Shown here: one piece after another, positions 45,671 through 56,548 of the stretch
Layout: each line of letters begins with the position of its first letter
Numbering within the stretch: position 1 is the stretch's first letter
NCBI GenBank assembly: GCA_030847615.1
Contig: JAUMIR010000003.1
Location: 270,790,165-270,854,164, forward strand
Direction of reading: 5' to 3'
DNA length: 64,000 bases
DNA from: Gambelia wislizenii
Taxonomy: Eukaryota > Chordata > Lepidosauria > Squamata > Crotaphytidae
Translations under genes and position numbers: made by a program
Notes under the pieces: generated by a model
Databases searched by the model: none
What the model saw: the letters and a program-made list of their open reading frames with translations, nothing else
What the model was told of the DNA's origin: nothing

Positions 45671-48600
45671 ATGGGGGAGGGAGACAGTATTCTGGAAGGC
45701 AAAAGAGCTGGAGAAAATAGTCAAGCTGTCATAGAGGGAACAAAGCAAACAGCGCAAGGACCCAGCAGTGGGAGGCAAAAAACCTTGCACAGGCAGCAAG
45801 TAAAGGGAACACATGGTCTTAGATGTCTCTACACTAATGCACAGAGCATGGGAAATAAGCAAGGTGAACTTGAACTCCTAGCACTACAAAACAAATATGA
45901 TATAATAGGCATTACTGAAACCTGGTGGGACGAGTCTCATGATTGGAATATAGGAATAGAGGGGTATAACATTTTTAAGAGAAACAGGCCAAACAGGAAA
46001 GGAGGAGGAACAGCATTATATGTCAAGGATATTTACACCAGTGAAGAGATCCATGACATCAATACTGGAAGCCAGGTGGAGAGCATCTGGATAAAAATTA
46101 AAGGAGAGGGAAACAACACGGATGTTATTGTGGGACTCTACTACAGACCCCCAAATCAGACGGAGGAATTGGATGATGCCTTTCTAGAACAGATGAACAC
46201 AAACGCAGAAAGGAGAGATGTAGTAGTGATGGGTGACTTCATTTATCCTGATATTTGCTGGAAATCTAACTCAACCAAAACTTCAAGGTCTAGCAAATTC
46301 CTTACTTGCCTGGAAGACAATTTCATGGTCCAAAAGGTGGAAGAGGCAACAAGGGGGTCAGCTATTTTAGATCTGATCCTAACCAACAGGGATGACCTGG
46401 TTAATGGGGTGCAAGTGGTGGGATCTGTTGTATGTGGGGAAATAATCATTGTAATGTAAAAACAATCTTGTGTACCTCATTCACAATCTTAGATAAGTCT
46501 AGGGTTTTTCCCTGCATGCATTTTGTTCTCCCAAAATTCCCTTCTCTTACTTCACTGGGCACTTCTAGCCAACTAGAAGTGCTGGATGATTCACACATGA
46601 CCTAATTTGAATTTTATTGCTTTTGTGTAACTTACTCCTCTTCTGAATCTGACTCTCCATGAGAATGGAGGCATCTTAAGCTTTCCTGTAACCATGCCAT
46701 GATGCATCGGAACCCAGCCAAGGCTGGTGAGTCTTTCCTACCCATTCTTAGTCAGATAAGGGACCTTTTCTTATGTTTGTTTTAGTATGTAGATTGAGAC
46801 TGATATACCTTCAGTAAACTTTGTTTTGCATTTTAAACTGACTCCTTTGTTTTGTAATGAGTCTAATTTAACTGGGTGATCCCAGATCTCTGAATACACT
46901 TTCAAATGATAATAGAGCTTAAGTCTTCTTCTTAATCGCACTCTGCATAAAGCATGAAGTCAAATGTGACTGAATGATTTTACCTTTTTAAATGAAGATA
47001 ATTCTTGTTGTTTTTAAAGGACTAGATCCTGCAATTTTATTTTTAGACTCATTACCTTCCTACAGGATCCTTAGGTAAGAGTGATCATGTTCTCCTGGAG
47101 TTTGTTATACAATGGAAAGGAGAAGCCAGGCATAGTCAGATACGCATTCTTGACTTTAGGAGAGCTGATTTCAATAAACTCAGGGAAATACTGGGGGTGA
47201 TCCCATGGTCAGGAATACTAAAAGAGAAGAGACCTCAAGACGGATGGGACTTTCTCAAAAGGGAGATACTGAAGGCACAATTTCAAACAGTACCATTGAG
47301 GAAGAAAAATGGGAGGTGTCTCAAGAAACCAGGATGGATGACTAAAGAAATATCAACAGAGCTAAGTTTTAAACGGAACATGTATAAGAAATGGAAAAAG
47401 GGGGAAATCACCAAAGAAGAATTCAAACAGATAGCGAACACATGTAGGAGTAAAGTCAAAAAAGCTAAAGCACAGAATGAGCTCAGGATTGCTAGAGAGG
47501 TTAAGAACAATAAAAAGGGTTTTTTTGGGTATGTCCGCAGCAAAAGGAGGAAGAAGGAAATGGTAGGGTCACTACGCGGAGAAGATGGCAAAATGCTAAC
47601 AGGGGACAGAGAAAAGGCAGAATTACTCAACACCTTCTTTGCCTCAGTGTTTTCAGAAAAGGTAAAGGGGGACCAACCTGAGGATAAAAGTACAGAAGAC
47701 ACAACAGGGGAAATCCAGCACAGAATAAGCAAAGATGTAGTACAGGAATACCTTCTTAATCTAAATGAATTTAAATCTCCAGGACCAGATGAACTACATC
47801 CAAGAGTATTAAAAGAGCTGGCAAATGTAATCTCAGAGCCATTGGCAATAATCTTTGAGAACTCTTAGAGAACAGGAGAAGTCCCAGCAGACTGGAGGAG
47901 GGCAAAGGTTGTCCCCATCTTCAAAAAGGGGAAAAAAGAGGATCCCAACAATTATCATCCAGTTAGTCTGACATCAATACCAGGGAAGATTCTAGAGCAG
48001 ATCATTAAACAGAGAGTCTGTGAACATTTAGAAGGCAATGCCATAATCACAAAAAGTCAACATGGGTTTCAGAGAAACAAGTCATGCCAGACTAATCTGA
48101 TCTCTTTTTTTGATAAAATTACCAGCTTGGTAGATGAAGGGAACGCTGTGGACATCGCATACTTTCATTTCAGTAAGGCCTTTGATAAGGTCCCCCATGA
48201 CATTCTTGCAAACAAGCTTGCAAAATGTGGGCTAGACAAGTTAACTGTTAAATGGATTTGTAATTGGTTGACCGGCCGAACCCTAAGGGTGCTCAGCAAT
48301 GGCTCCTCTTCATCTTGGAAAGATGTGACCAGTGGGATGCCACAGGGTTCTGTCCTGGGCCCAGTGCTATTCAACATCTTTATCAACGACTTGGATGAGG
48401 GAATTAGGGGCATACTTACCAAATTTGCAGATGACACCAAATTAGGAGGAGTAGCTAATACCCTGGAGGACAGGATCAAAATTCAAGATGACCTGGATAA
48501 ACTGGAGAGCTGGGCCGAAGCTAACAAAATGAAATTCAATATGGAGAAATGTAAGGTACTGCACTTAGGGCGAAAAAATGAAATGCATAGATATAGGATG

Positions 48601-49227
48601 GGGGAGACCTGGCTGAATGAGACTACGTGCGAAAGGGATCTAGGAGTCCTAGTAGACCACAAGTTGAACACGAGTCAACAGTGTGATGCGGCAGCTATAA
48701 AGGCCAATGCAATTTTGGGCTGCATCAATAGAAGCATAGTGTCCAGATCAAGGGAAGTAATAGTGCCGCTCTATTCTGCCTTGGTCAGACCTCACCTAGA
48801 ATACTGTGTCCAGTTCTGGGCACCACAATTCAAAAAGGATATTGACAAATTGGAGCGTGTCCAGTGAAGGGCAACTAAAATGGTGAAAGGTCTGGAAACC
48901 ATGCCTTATGAGGAAAGACTTAGGGAGCTGGGTATGTTTAGCCTGGGAAAAAGATGGTTAAGAGGCGATATGATAGCCCTGTTTAAGTATTTGAAGGGAT
49001 GTCACGCTGAGGATGGAGCAGGCTTGTTTTCTGCTGCTCCAGAGACTGGAACACGGAGCAATGGATGCAAGCTCCAGGAAGAGAGATTCCACCTCAACAT
49101 TAGGAGGAACTTTTTGACAGTCAGAGCTGTTCGGCAGTGGAACGCACTCCCTCGGAGCGTGGTGGTGTCTCCTTCCTTGGAGGTCTTTAAACAGAGGCTG
49201 GATGGCCATCTGTCAGGGATGCTTTGA
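45671..49227 (+). pseudogene. CR1 ORF2 (endonuclease-reverse transcriptase), disrupted
   Basis: Apurinic-type endonuclease first: TNAQSMGNK, ITETWWDES, LYYRPPNQ, VVVMGDFIYPDICW and LDLILTNRDD, then a solo LTR at 46,426-47,064. Directly after it come the last endonuclease motif (KSDHVLLEF) and the reverse transcriptase: [56 protein letters not shown] and the catalytic FADDTKLGG, ending in a C-terminal region ([32 protein letters not shown]). One frame holds all parts when the LTR is ignored. Lesions: the LTR, TAG at 47,866 (where TGG is expected), TGA at 48,865 (CGA expected, a CpG-type change), and GDFN changed to GDFI. Confidence 0.85.
46426..47064. mobile_element. Solo LTR inserted in CR1 ORF2
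   Basis: Begins TGTTGTATG and ends TTCCTACA (TG...CA), with a perfect 5-bp duplication GGATC at 46,421-46,425 and 47,065-47,069. The CR1 reading resumes in frame exactly at the second GGATC. A 5-bp duplication with TG...CA ends is standard for Ty3/gypsy and some endogenous retrovirus LTRs. No internal genes remain, so it is a solo LTR formed by LTR-LTR recombination. Orientation and family are not determined. Confidence 0.85.
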
Positions 49228-49410
49228 TTGTGATTTCCTGCATGGCAGGGGGTTGGACTGGATGGCCCTCATGGTCTCTTCCAACTCTGCAATTCTATGA
49301 TTCTATGATTCTATGAAGTGGTGGCTTCTGAGAGTTGTAGCCCCAAAAATAGCTTCTCCAGACAACTAACTACCACAGGCCTTCAGAGCAGAACTGGAGC
49401 TTGACTCTTA

Positions 49411-50045
49411 GGAAATTATCACATGGGTCCCTGGAAACTATGTCTGTCCTGCTACCCCCCATCTGCCCCACTCCCGTCCCTGTAACACTAAAACAAAAAA
49501 CTTTTCAAACACCTACCTTTTATCGGAAGCAAAATGGCTCCCCCTCCCCTCGGCTTTACTGCAGTAAAGGCAGCTGTCGTAAAGGTGCTTTTACTGCAGT
49601 GAAGCCAAATCCCACTCGTTCTCATGAGAGAATGATCGCGTGGGAAATTCAAAAATAAAACCCCAACCAAATGTCAAAAAATAAAACAAAGCCCCAAAAC
49701 AGAAAAAGAAAAGCCCAAGTAACCCAGGGAGTGGTGGGAAAGGTTGTCACTTACCTGGCTGTCCTGATCGAACCCGGAGGTCTTTGGCACAGACCTCCCA
49801 CTGACGTCACGTCAGGATCTTATCTCGCCATCATAACGGGTCCGCTATTCACTCGCCCATCATTCCATTATAATAACAGAACGGGCTTCTTATTCATGGC
49901 CTAAGCTGTGAATAAGAGGAGGCAGGGGAGGAACAGGAGCAGAACGGGAGCATCCCAGGACAGGGTGATGTCCTCTAAAAGGTAAGCCTTTTAGCAATCT
50001 CCTGTTGTCCCTGTCCTGGGATGTTTTCAGAGTGTTAAAATCTCC
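49411..50045. mobile_element. Miniature transposon family M, copy 2
   Basis: Left end GGAAATTATCACATGGG and right end GTGTTAAAATCTCC are inverted relatives of copy 3. Shares TTATTCATGGCCTAAGCTGT with copy 1 and CACTTACCTGG, CTCGTTCTCATGAGAGAATG-type hairpin and CAAAAATAAAAC-type words with copy 3. Left flank is TTA. The right flank (TGT) no longer matches. Confidence 0.65.
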
Positions 50046-50756
50046 TGTGAACTGAAACATGGGACAGTCCTAGCTGGAACAATCCTTGCTGTTCCCTTTT
50101 GTGTCTTCTATTTCTCCTGAAGCAGCCAGAATCTGAGAACAGGTACATTAAGGGCTTCCTATGATCTGGGTATCCATTAGATAGAAGATGTTATTGAATA
50201 TAACAGCCATGCAAATTTTGAAATAGAAATCTTCACTCCCAAAATTTGGAAATGTGAATACAATGGCCATTGTTTATTTAGTCTTTAGTACTTCTTGGCT
50301 CTGCTTATCTGATTGTCTGTTCCTGGCCCTCATGATGATGACAGGACAAATCATAATCCACTATCACAGCTTCTAGCAACAGCAGGCACATTCACTAGCT
50401 TTAGGTTATAGATAGAAAGAGAAAACCTGCAACTTTTTTTGGTATTGCTATGCAGTTGTTTTGGGGGAACTGCAATCCTTGCTATGCTTTCTGGCCTTCT
50501 CAGGTGCTTTACCTGCCAAATTTCTGCAGACTCTGGGATATCAGCTTCATAGTGGAAGCTGAAATCAGGGGTGTAGCTACTGAAAAGGGGAAATGAGGGC
50601 AGTGCCCCAAATAAGAATTCTGCCTCCCCTCAAGCTATGAAGCAGTGGGTTTGTACAAGGCATTTTCCTTGTTATACAAGGAGGTGTATTTTGGGTTTCA
50701 GCAGCGGATAGTATGTAACACACAGCAGTGGTAGAAGGGACAGTCCTTGTTCTGTC
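50046..50756. other. Non-coding sequence, no feature recognised
   Basis: Unassigned AT-rich DNA. Confidence 0.35.
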
Positions 50757-50842
50757 TGGTGTGCTTTGTTTGTGTGTTCCTGCATGGCAGGGGGTTGGAC
50801 TGGATGCCCCTTTTGGTCTCTTCCAACTCTATGATTTTATGT
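50757..50842 (+). mobile_element. CR1 3' tail, heavily truncated
   Basis: GTTCCTGCATGGCAGGGGGT, GGTCTCTTCCAACTCTATGATT. Only the last 85 bp of a CR1. Confidence 0.75.
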
Positions 50843-51197
50843 TCTCTGTATGATCAAAATGAGAAAAACATTCTATTTTAGGAACATTGCTGTGATAATA
50901 TGCAGCATTGGTTCAGGACCGAGCATCCAGTCTGTAATGAGACGGGAGCGAACATATAGCTGCTCAGCAGACTTCCAGGAGAGGAATCCTTCTGAGATGC
51001 ACTGAGGAAGTGGCTGCAGCCTGAATTGAGTAAGCTTCAACCCCTTACAGAAGAGGTTTCCCAGCAAGGGAATAGGCCACATGCAGGGCCGGTTTAAGGA
51101 ATTTGGGGGCCCCCTGCAATACCTTATTTTGGGGGGCCCATATGTTTATCTCAGGTCAATGTAACCTAACCTATTCACTGTACAGGATGTTCAGATC

Positions 51198-51436
51198 ACA
51201 GTAGGATCCCCGTATTGATGGATTCAGTATCCATGGGACACAAAACAGCACACCTACCATAGAGTCTTCCTAAAAAAGGGGCCTCCCTAGCTGTTTTCTA
51301 GGCCCTCCAAGGCAACTCCATGGTATTTTAAACCAGAAGTCCCATTATTTTCAATGGCATTCACTATTATTCATGGTTTTCAGAATCCACGCCCCCCCCC
51401 CAACCAATCCCCAGTGGATAAGAGGAGCCTACTATA
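51198..51436. mobile_element. Tigger-like miniature element nested in hAT
   Basis: Ends ACAGTAGGATCCCCGTATTG and GAGGAGCCTACTATATTA; internal TAAACCAGAAGTCCCATTAT and TATTCATGGTTTTCAGAATCC are the reverse of the copy at 22,007-22,262. Confidence 0.7.
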
Positions 51437-51554
51437 TTACATAATTTGCCACCAATAATTTAGTTTTAAAACTATATTATAGGCACTAACATAATATTTT
51501 TTGTTTATTAGCAATTAATGTATTGGTGTAGATTTCCTCAAAGAAAAGAAAGAG

Positions 51555-52182
51555 TAGACTATAAGCTAAATATAAGTTAGCAGTGTGATGCAGCAGCAAA
51601 AAATGCCAATGTGATTCTAGGCTGCATTAATAGTGTCTACATCAAGGGAAGTAATAGTATCACTCAATTCTGCTTTGGTCAGACCTCACCTGGAATATTG
51701 TTTCCAGTTCTGGGCACAACAATTCAAGAAAGATACTGAGAAGGATGTTGGGAAGTCTGGAAGCCATTATGCCCTATGAGGAATGGCTTAGGGAGCTGGG
51801 TATGCTTAGCCTGGAGAAGAGAAGGTTGAGAGGGGACACGATACCCATGTTTAAATATTTGAAGGGATGTCATACTGAGGATGGAGGAAGCTTGTTTTCT
51901 GCTGCTCCAGAGACAAAGGACATGGAGCAATCAACTCAGACTACAGGACAAGAGAATCCACCTAAACATTAGGAAGAACTTCCTGACAGTAAGAGCTGTT
52001 TGGAAGTGGAATACACTGCTGCCTTGGAGCGTGGTGGACTCTCCTTCTTTGGGTTTTTTAAAACATAGGTTGGATGGCCATCTGTCAGGAATGCTTGGAT
52101 TGTGTGTTCCTGCAGGGCAGAAGCCGATCAGATGGGATGGCTGTTGGGGTCCCTTCCAGCCCTAGGATTCTATGATTCTAGG
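51555..52182 (+). mobile_element. CR1 3' fragment nested in hAT
   Basis: Covers the ORF2 C-terminus (AATATTGTTTCCAGTTCTGGGC, GGAGCTGGGTATGCTTAGCC, GGAAGAACTTCCTGACAGTAAG) and ends GGATTCTATGATTCTA. Frameshifts relative to the long CR1. 5'-truncated. Confidence 0.85.
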
Positions 52183-52293
52183 CTGCATTAAGAGCCTGGG
52201 AAAGTTACTCTTGGATTACACGTCCCACAATCCCCCTGCCAACACCCTTCTCAAGGTGTTGTTGCATTGTTCCTTTTCCAGCATTCTCTAGCC

Positions 52294-52645
52294 CAGTGGT
52301 TCTTAACTTGGGGTCCGCAATGTTCTCACAGGGCGTCCACAAAGGCTTGAAGGCTGCTTGGCCCACCTCCTCCCTGTAGTTGAGTAGCCACGTGGCAGGA
52401 ATCAAGGTAAAGGCTGGCTGGCTTGGCCTGCACATTGCCATTCAATCCACTCCAGCCACAAACTTGCAGGAAGAAGCAAGAGTGCCTCTGAGGGAAAGTT
52501 TAATGCATGGTGTAATTGTATTGTTTTTGTTGTTAGCTATTATTATTAGCTATTATTATCAGGGTTTTAAATTTTGAGTTAAGTCTTGGGGCAACAAAAG
52601 ATATTTAAAGGGGGTCCCTGCTAAAGAAAGGGTTAAGAACCACTG
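52294..52645. mobile_element. Small hAT element nested in larger hAT
   Basis: Inverted ends CAGTGGTTCTTAACTTGGGG and GGGTTAAGAACCACTG. Flanking 8-bp duplications CTCTAGCC (52,286-52,293) and CTCTAGGC (52,646-52,653), one mismatch. No coding. Confidence 0.85.
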
Positions 52646-52784
52646 CTCTAGGCCAAAGCCTCTCACATAACACTAATGGAATACTGGTGTTTTAGTGACA
52701 ACAATAAAACCATTGTTCCCAGTAATATTACTCCGAATTTTAATTTATATTCTTTATACAGTATTCTTCTGTTAAAAGAGTTAA

Positions 52785-53000
52785 GAGTGTTGTAAAAGTT
52801 TCAGCATTGCACTATGACTATGGAGACCAGGGTTTGAATCCTTACTCAGCCATGAATACCCACTGGCTACCTTGGGCAAGTCACACTCTCTCACCCTCAA
52901 AGGAAGGCAAAAGCACACCCCCTTTGAACAAACCTTGCCTAGAAAACCCCATGGTAGGTTTGCCTTAGTCTGAAATGACTTGAAGGCACATAGGCAAACA
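52785..53000 (+). mobile_element. Sauria-type SINE nested in hAT
   Basis: Contains TATGGAGACCAGGGTTTGAATCC (B-box), TCAGCCATGAATACCCACTGG, GCAAGTCACACTCTCTCACCC, AAAACCCCATGGTAGGTTTG and TGACTTGAAGGCACATAGGC. Confidence 0.85.
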
Positions 53001-54017
53001 CACATAAATGCAGGCTGAACTCAGTTGGCAGCAAGGGGAGGAAGGTGAAGAAGACTGAGGGGAAAAGGGAGGGGAGAGGAACCAAGACAGGAAGGGAAGG
53101 GAAGGGAAGGGAAGAAAGAAAGAAAGAAGCCCTTTCAGGGAAAGAGACAACGCTCAAATTCCCTGTCTCTCTCACACAAACACACTCACCCTCTCCAATG
53201 CAGCAGCAAACTCCCTCTAGCTTCTGCCATGGAGGGCTGCTGTTTCTTTCGCTTCATCTTTAGTTTGGGAGACACTGTTTTTTAAAAAAAAAAGCCAGCA
53301 GGTTTTTGGAGGAGGAGGGTAGGAGGGGGCTCCTACTGGCTGTCTCCTTCATCAGATTAAGGAGGCTAGCACGGGCCCCCTGCCAATGCTGATTTGGCAG
53401 ACAGGCTAAACCGGCCCTGGCCGCATGGATAGTGTTCATAACCCAGTGGGAAAGACTTTGAGAGAAGATTGCCTTCTCTTTCATATGCGTGCCATAGGTA
53501 AAGGAGACTGAGCTGAGGAGACTTCCTAAAGTGTTTGTTAGAGATACATAGAACAGGAGCACCCATCTAACTTCTAGGATGTGAAGGGCTCACTTGAGAT
53601 CAGAAGGTGGGGATTGCATGAAAATGGAAAGTACTAGTGGTTGGTTAAGATGGAAAGTACCAGGCTTCCTTCCTTTGGGAGGAAAGAGATGTCTGTAGAG
53701 AGGACCACCATGTCCCTATGAAAGGACAAGTAAAGTGGATCCATTCTCAGTGCTGCCAGTTCACTGGCTCTATGGGCAGAGGTGATGGCAACCAGGAATG
53801 CTGTCTTCCAGAAGAGCAGGTGAAGATCACAAGAAACCATTGGCTCAAAGGAGTACCACAAACTTAGCAAAAACTAACAACAGACTTCACATATGTCGTG
53901 GTCTGCAGTCATGTGGACATAAGTGTATGTAGTGTGGAAAAGGCATAGGAAAGGTGAAAGGTGTGCCTTTCATGGTGCTGTAGAGGTCAGACCACCAGTG
54001 GAGAGTGTGAAAGGTCT

Positions 54018-54911
54018 TGTTACCCGAATTGTGTGGGGTCTGTGAGGATCCCACTAGTATATGAATTCTACTATGGGGAATATTGAATTAGCTCTAGACG
54101 GCAGCTAGAGGCTGGTAACTGCAAAGATCTTTTGGCCTATGTATACTGTACTGGTAGTAACCAAGGAGACTCCAAGCCAGAACGTACAATTAAATGGTTT
54201 TTATTGGAAATTAATCTTAACAACATTCATGCTAATATTCAAGCTTCAAGTAATCACATAAGGCTATCAAAAAAGTAGGAGATATTGGGATAGAGGAATA
54301 GAGTGAGAGGACTGTGAGTTATACTATACCTATCAGAGGAGCAGAGATTTGTGCGGCAGAGGATACTCAGAATTGCATTCTGAGGGTCACACAGCAGAAT
54401 GGCAGAATGGATGGATACAAAGAAGCTGTGCACTCATTGGCTGTGTTTTAGGATGATATTTATATTGGATAATTCCCCTGAAGGGACGAGATTTAGAGTG
54501 GAAGAGTGGAATACATGTTTCTCAGAGTTTCCCTGAGACTAGACAAAGGGTTCTCCAGATGTGTTAATGATCATTGATGGGCAAAACATTAAGGCTGAAG
54601 GGCCATAGGCAGCCTTCCATTGTGTATGGAAAAGAGGGAAAACCCATTTTGCAGGCACTGAGTGTTCAACTATCCTTCATAGGATTAGTGGATGACTCAT
54701 TTCCAGGTGTTCTTCAGGAAGAACTCTGACCTGGGTGTGACCTGTTTGAGGAATTTCCAAGGCCCCTCCCTAGGTTGTGCATAACTCCAGTCTTGGTATC
54801 TGGGGAGTCCCTGGTTTATTTGCCAACCACATGGCATGCCATAGCTAGCCAAATTATTAAATATTGCCAATTATGGGTTATAGAAAAAAGAGGTTGTCAG
54901 GGCAGGTAACA
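54018..54911 (-). mobile_element. Probable solo LTR, antisense, in DIRS-like element
   Basis: Terminal TGTTACC...GGTAACA, a 7-bp inverted pair with TG...CA ends. On the minus strand AATAAAAACCATTT near 54,205-54,192 is a polyadenylation signal at the expected place, about 190 bp from the 3' end. No matching target-site duplication was found, so the boundaries are less certain than for the LTR at 46,426. Confidence 0.5.
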
Positions 54912-55435
54912 ATCAAGTGAGCTATCAAGAGGAACATGCTTGAACTGTGCTGCTTGGAACTAAAGAAATCCAGAAACCATTTCTAAAGAGGTCTCATCCA
55001 GAGTCAAGTGAAGGGAACAACCTTGGTAGTGGCTGGTAGGGTGATGCTGTTGTTGGTTCTGTCATGACCCACTGTCCTTAGTCAGTTTAACTTGCTATTC
55101 TCCCATATGTGTGAGTCACAGAAACCACAAAGAAGAACTGCTTGACTACCTGTAACCATGGTTCTTTGAGTGGTCATCGAACTCAAACAACCCACCGTCC
55201 TCTCCCCTTCATGCCATCCCTTTTTCAGGTCTCCTAATGATGGACTTGGAACTGGACTGCAGGAGGAACACCCAGCTTATATGAGGGAATGGGGTTACCA
55301 CCAAAATGTAGCTCTAGAAGCTTCCAAAGATCTGCACGCAGGCACAGAATGACCCATATGAGTGTGTGTGTGTGTGTTCATAGATGACTACTTCAAGAAC
55401 CACAGTTACAGGTAGGCAACTTGTTCTTATGGCCA

Positions 55436-56376
55436 CCTTCCCCTCTGCAGTTGCCCACCTCTGGTCTATTGGTTCATTTCCATTTTCAAGCATACAGTAT
55501 CTCTACCTTACTTTTCAACCTCTTCCTCCTCCTTATCCTTGATGACTGATTGCCCCAAAACAGAGTTAGTATTTTATTTACCCTGTGGTTGTCTTTGTTC
55601 ATTCTAGAAGAACGTGTGAGGAGAGATCACAGTCAACTTGTATAGAAACTACACTGTGCAACTTCCCTGCCTAGTGAGGGTAGCAATAGAGGAGCCAGCC
55701 AGAAGTGGAAGCAAAGAAAGAGTACACAAGCCAATGTCAAAGAAGGGACCCTTGCAGTCCAAGTGCACTGAACAGATGGGGGTGGTTTCTAATAGGCAGC
55801 CTAACCCAATATTTGAATTATGAGGAGAACTCCCATTCCAGTTTTCGCCAAATGATGGTTTCCATGAATATTTGAAAGCACAGCTAAGGGATATATCAAA
55901 TAAGATAAGAGATTTGTGTCTCCGTAAAGGCCACCCCCCATGGAATTTGAGCATCAGGATGGCTTCATGTACAGTTCCTATAATGGGGACTGGGCAGATT
56001 CAGCCTCTCGTGGGATTCAGCTGTGTGTGTGGCGCATGTGTCTTACCAGAGCCCTGCGATATATAACCAAAGCCTGGTACAAAAGAAATTACTGTAACAC
56101 TTAGAATTAAATGATTCTGCCTGTAATTTGTTTTGAGTAACAGAACCGAATGGTGGTTGCAATCACTTTATACAGAAAAGTGCATCTTATTACCCTAAGT
56201 TTTCTTTAATTCAGCAGTATTTATTTATTTACAGTATTTATTCATTTATTTACTAGGAAGTCATTTGTTGTGGGTGCCGTTGAGTCAGAAGTTCATCCTG
56301 ATCTACTGCAAGTCACCCAGATATCCACTTAGTAGTTTCAGATCTCCCTTCTGCCTACTGTGCTCTACTGTATGTT
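55436..56376. other. Non-coding sequence, no feature recognised
   Basis: AT-rich, TTTA repeat near 56,219-56,252. The short ORFs here have no recognisable domain. Confidence 0.35.
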
Positions 56377-56548
56377 AGTAGTTCTCAAATTTTTGGCCTT
56401 TTGTACATTTTGTAGTTCAGCTCCCAGAAGCTCCAGTCAGCATTGTCAATGCTCAAGCATACTGGGAACTGAATTCCTAAACATTTGGGGGGGCAAAGGT
56501 TGAGAACCACTGCTAAACATTTGGGGGGCCAAAGGTTGAGAACCACTG
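56377..56548. mobile_element. hAT-like hairpin element with a 36-bp end duplication
   Basis: Left AGTTCTCAAATTTTTGG, AGTTCAGCTCCCAGAAGC; right ACTGGGAACTGAATTCC and AAGGTTGAGAACCACTG. The last 36 bp (56,477-56,512) are repeated at once (56,513-56,548) with one mismatch. Confidence 0.7.

Larger units (their letters stand above)
45056..49316 (+). mobile_element. Long CR1 LINE with nested solo LTR
   Basis: Starts inside ORF1 (5' truncation at about 45,056), runs through ORF1, ORF2 and a short 3' UTR, and ends with ATTCTATGATTCTATGATTCTATGA (49,292-49,316), the CR1 terminal repeat. The 3' UTR has CCTGCATGGCAGGGGGTTGG and CTGGATGGCCCTCATGG, shared by all other CR1 tails here. Without the 639-bp LTR the CR1 would be about 3.6 kb. 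Low decay makes it one of the youngest LINEs of the window. Confidence 0.9.
51084..53419. mobile_element. Composite non-autonomous hAT, about 2.3 kb
   Basis: Perfect inverted ends CAGGGCCGGTTTA and TAAACCGGCCCTG (with GC between TA and G on the inner side), flanked by 8-bp duplications GCCACATG (51,076-51,083) and GCCGCATG (53,420-53,427), one mismatch. It splits the DIRS recombinase remnant. It contains four younger insertions: a Tigger-like element, a CR1, a smaller hAT and a Sauria SINE. A GGGAA/GAAA microsatellite is at 53,092-53,128. No intact transposase was seen. Confidence 0.8.
50873..53870 (-). pseudogene. Tyrosine recombinase remnant of DIRS-like element
   Basis: From right to left on the minus strand: KTAFLVAITSAHRASELAALR (53,810-53,740), a block also found in DIRS-type recombinases, then YLSFHRDMVVLSTDISFLPKE. 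The continuation after the hAT insertion (51,083 downward) reads VKLTQFRLQPLPQ-like and LSWKSAEQLYV-like sequence, matching the region around the HxxR box, though the H and R are no longer evident. Frameshifts and a 2.3-kb hAT insertion break it. Dead copy. Confidence 0.55.
50845..55435 (-). mobile_element. DIRS-like tyrosine-recombinase retrotransposon, antisense, heavily interrupted
   Basis: Minus-strand recombinase traces lie at about 53,870-53,428 and 51,083-50,873. The right part carries an inverted pair: TAACCATGGTTCTTTGAGTGG (about 55,153) against CTACTTCAAGAACCACAGTTA (about 55,387), as expected for split inverted termini of DIRS elements. It is interrupted by a hAT element (51,084-53,419) and a solo LTR (54,018-54,911). 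No reverse transcriptase domain was recognised here, and the left end is uncertain. Confidence 0.55.

Noticed and set aside
45671..49227. A domesticated host reverse transcriptase gene
   Set aside because: Nonsense codons, an LTR insertion and the CR1 3' terminal repeat show it is an ordinary dead LINE copy.
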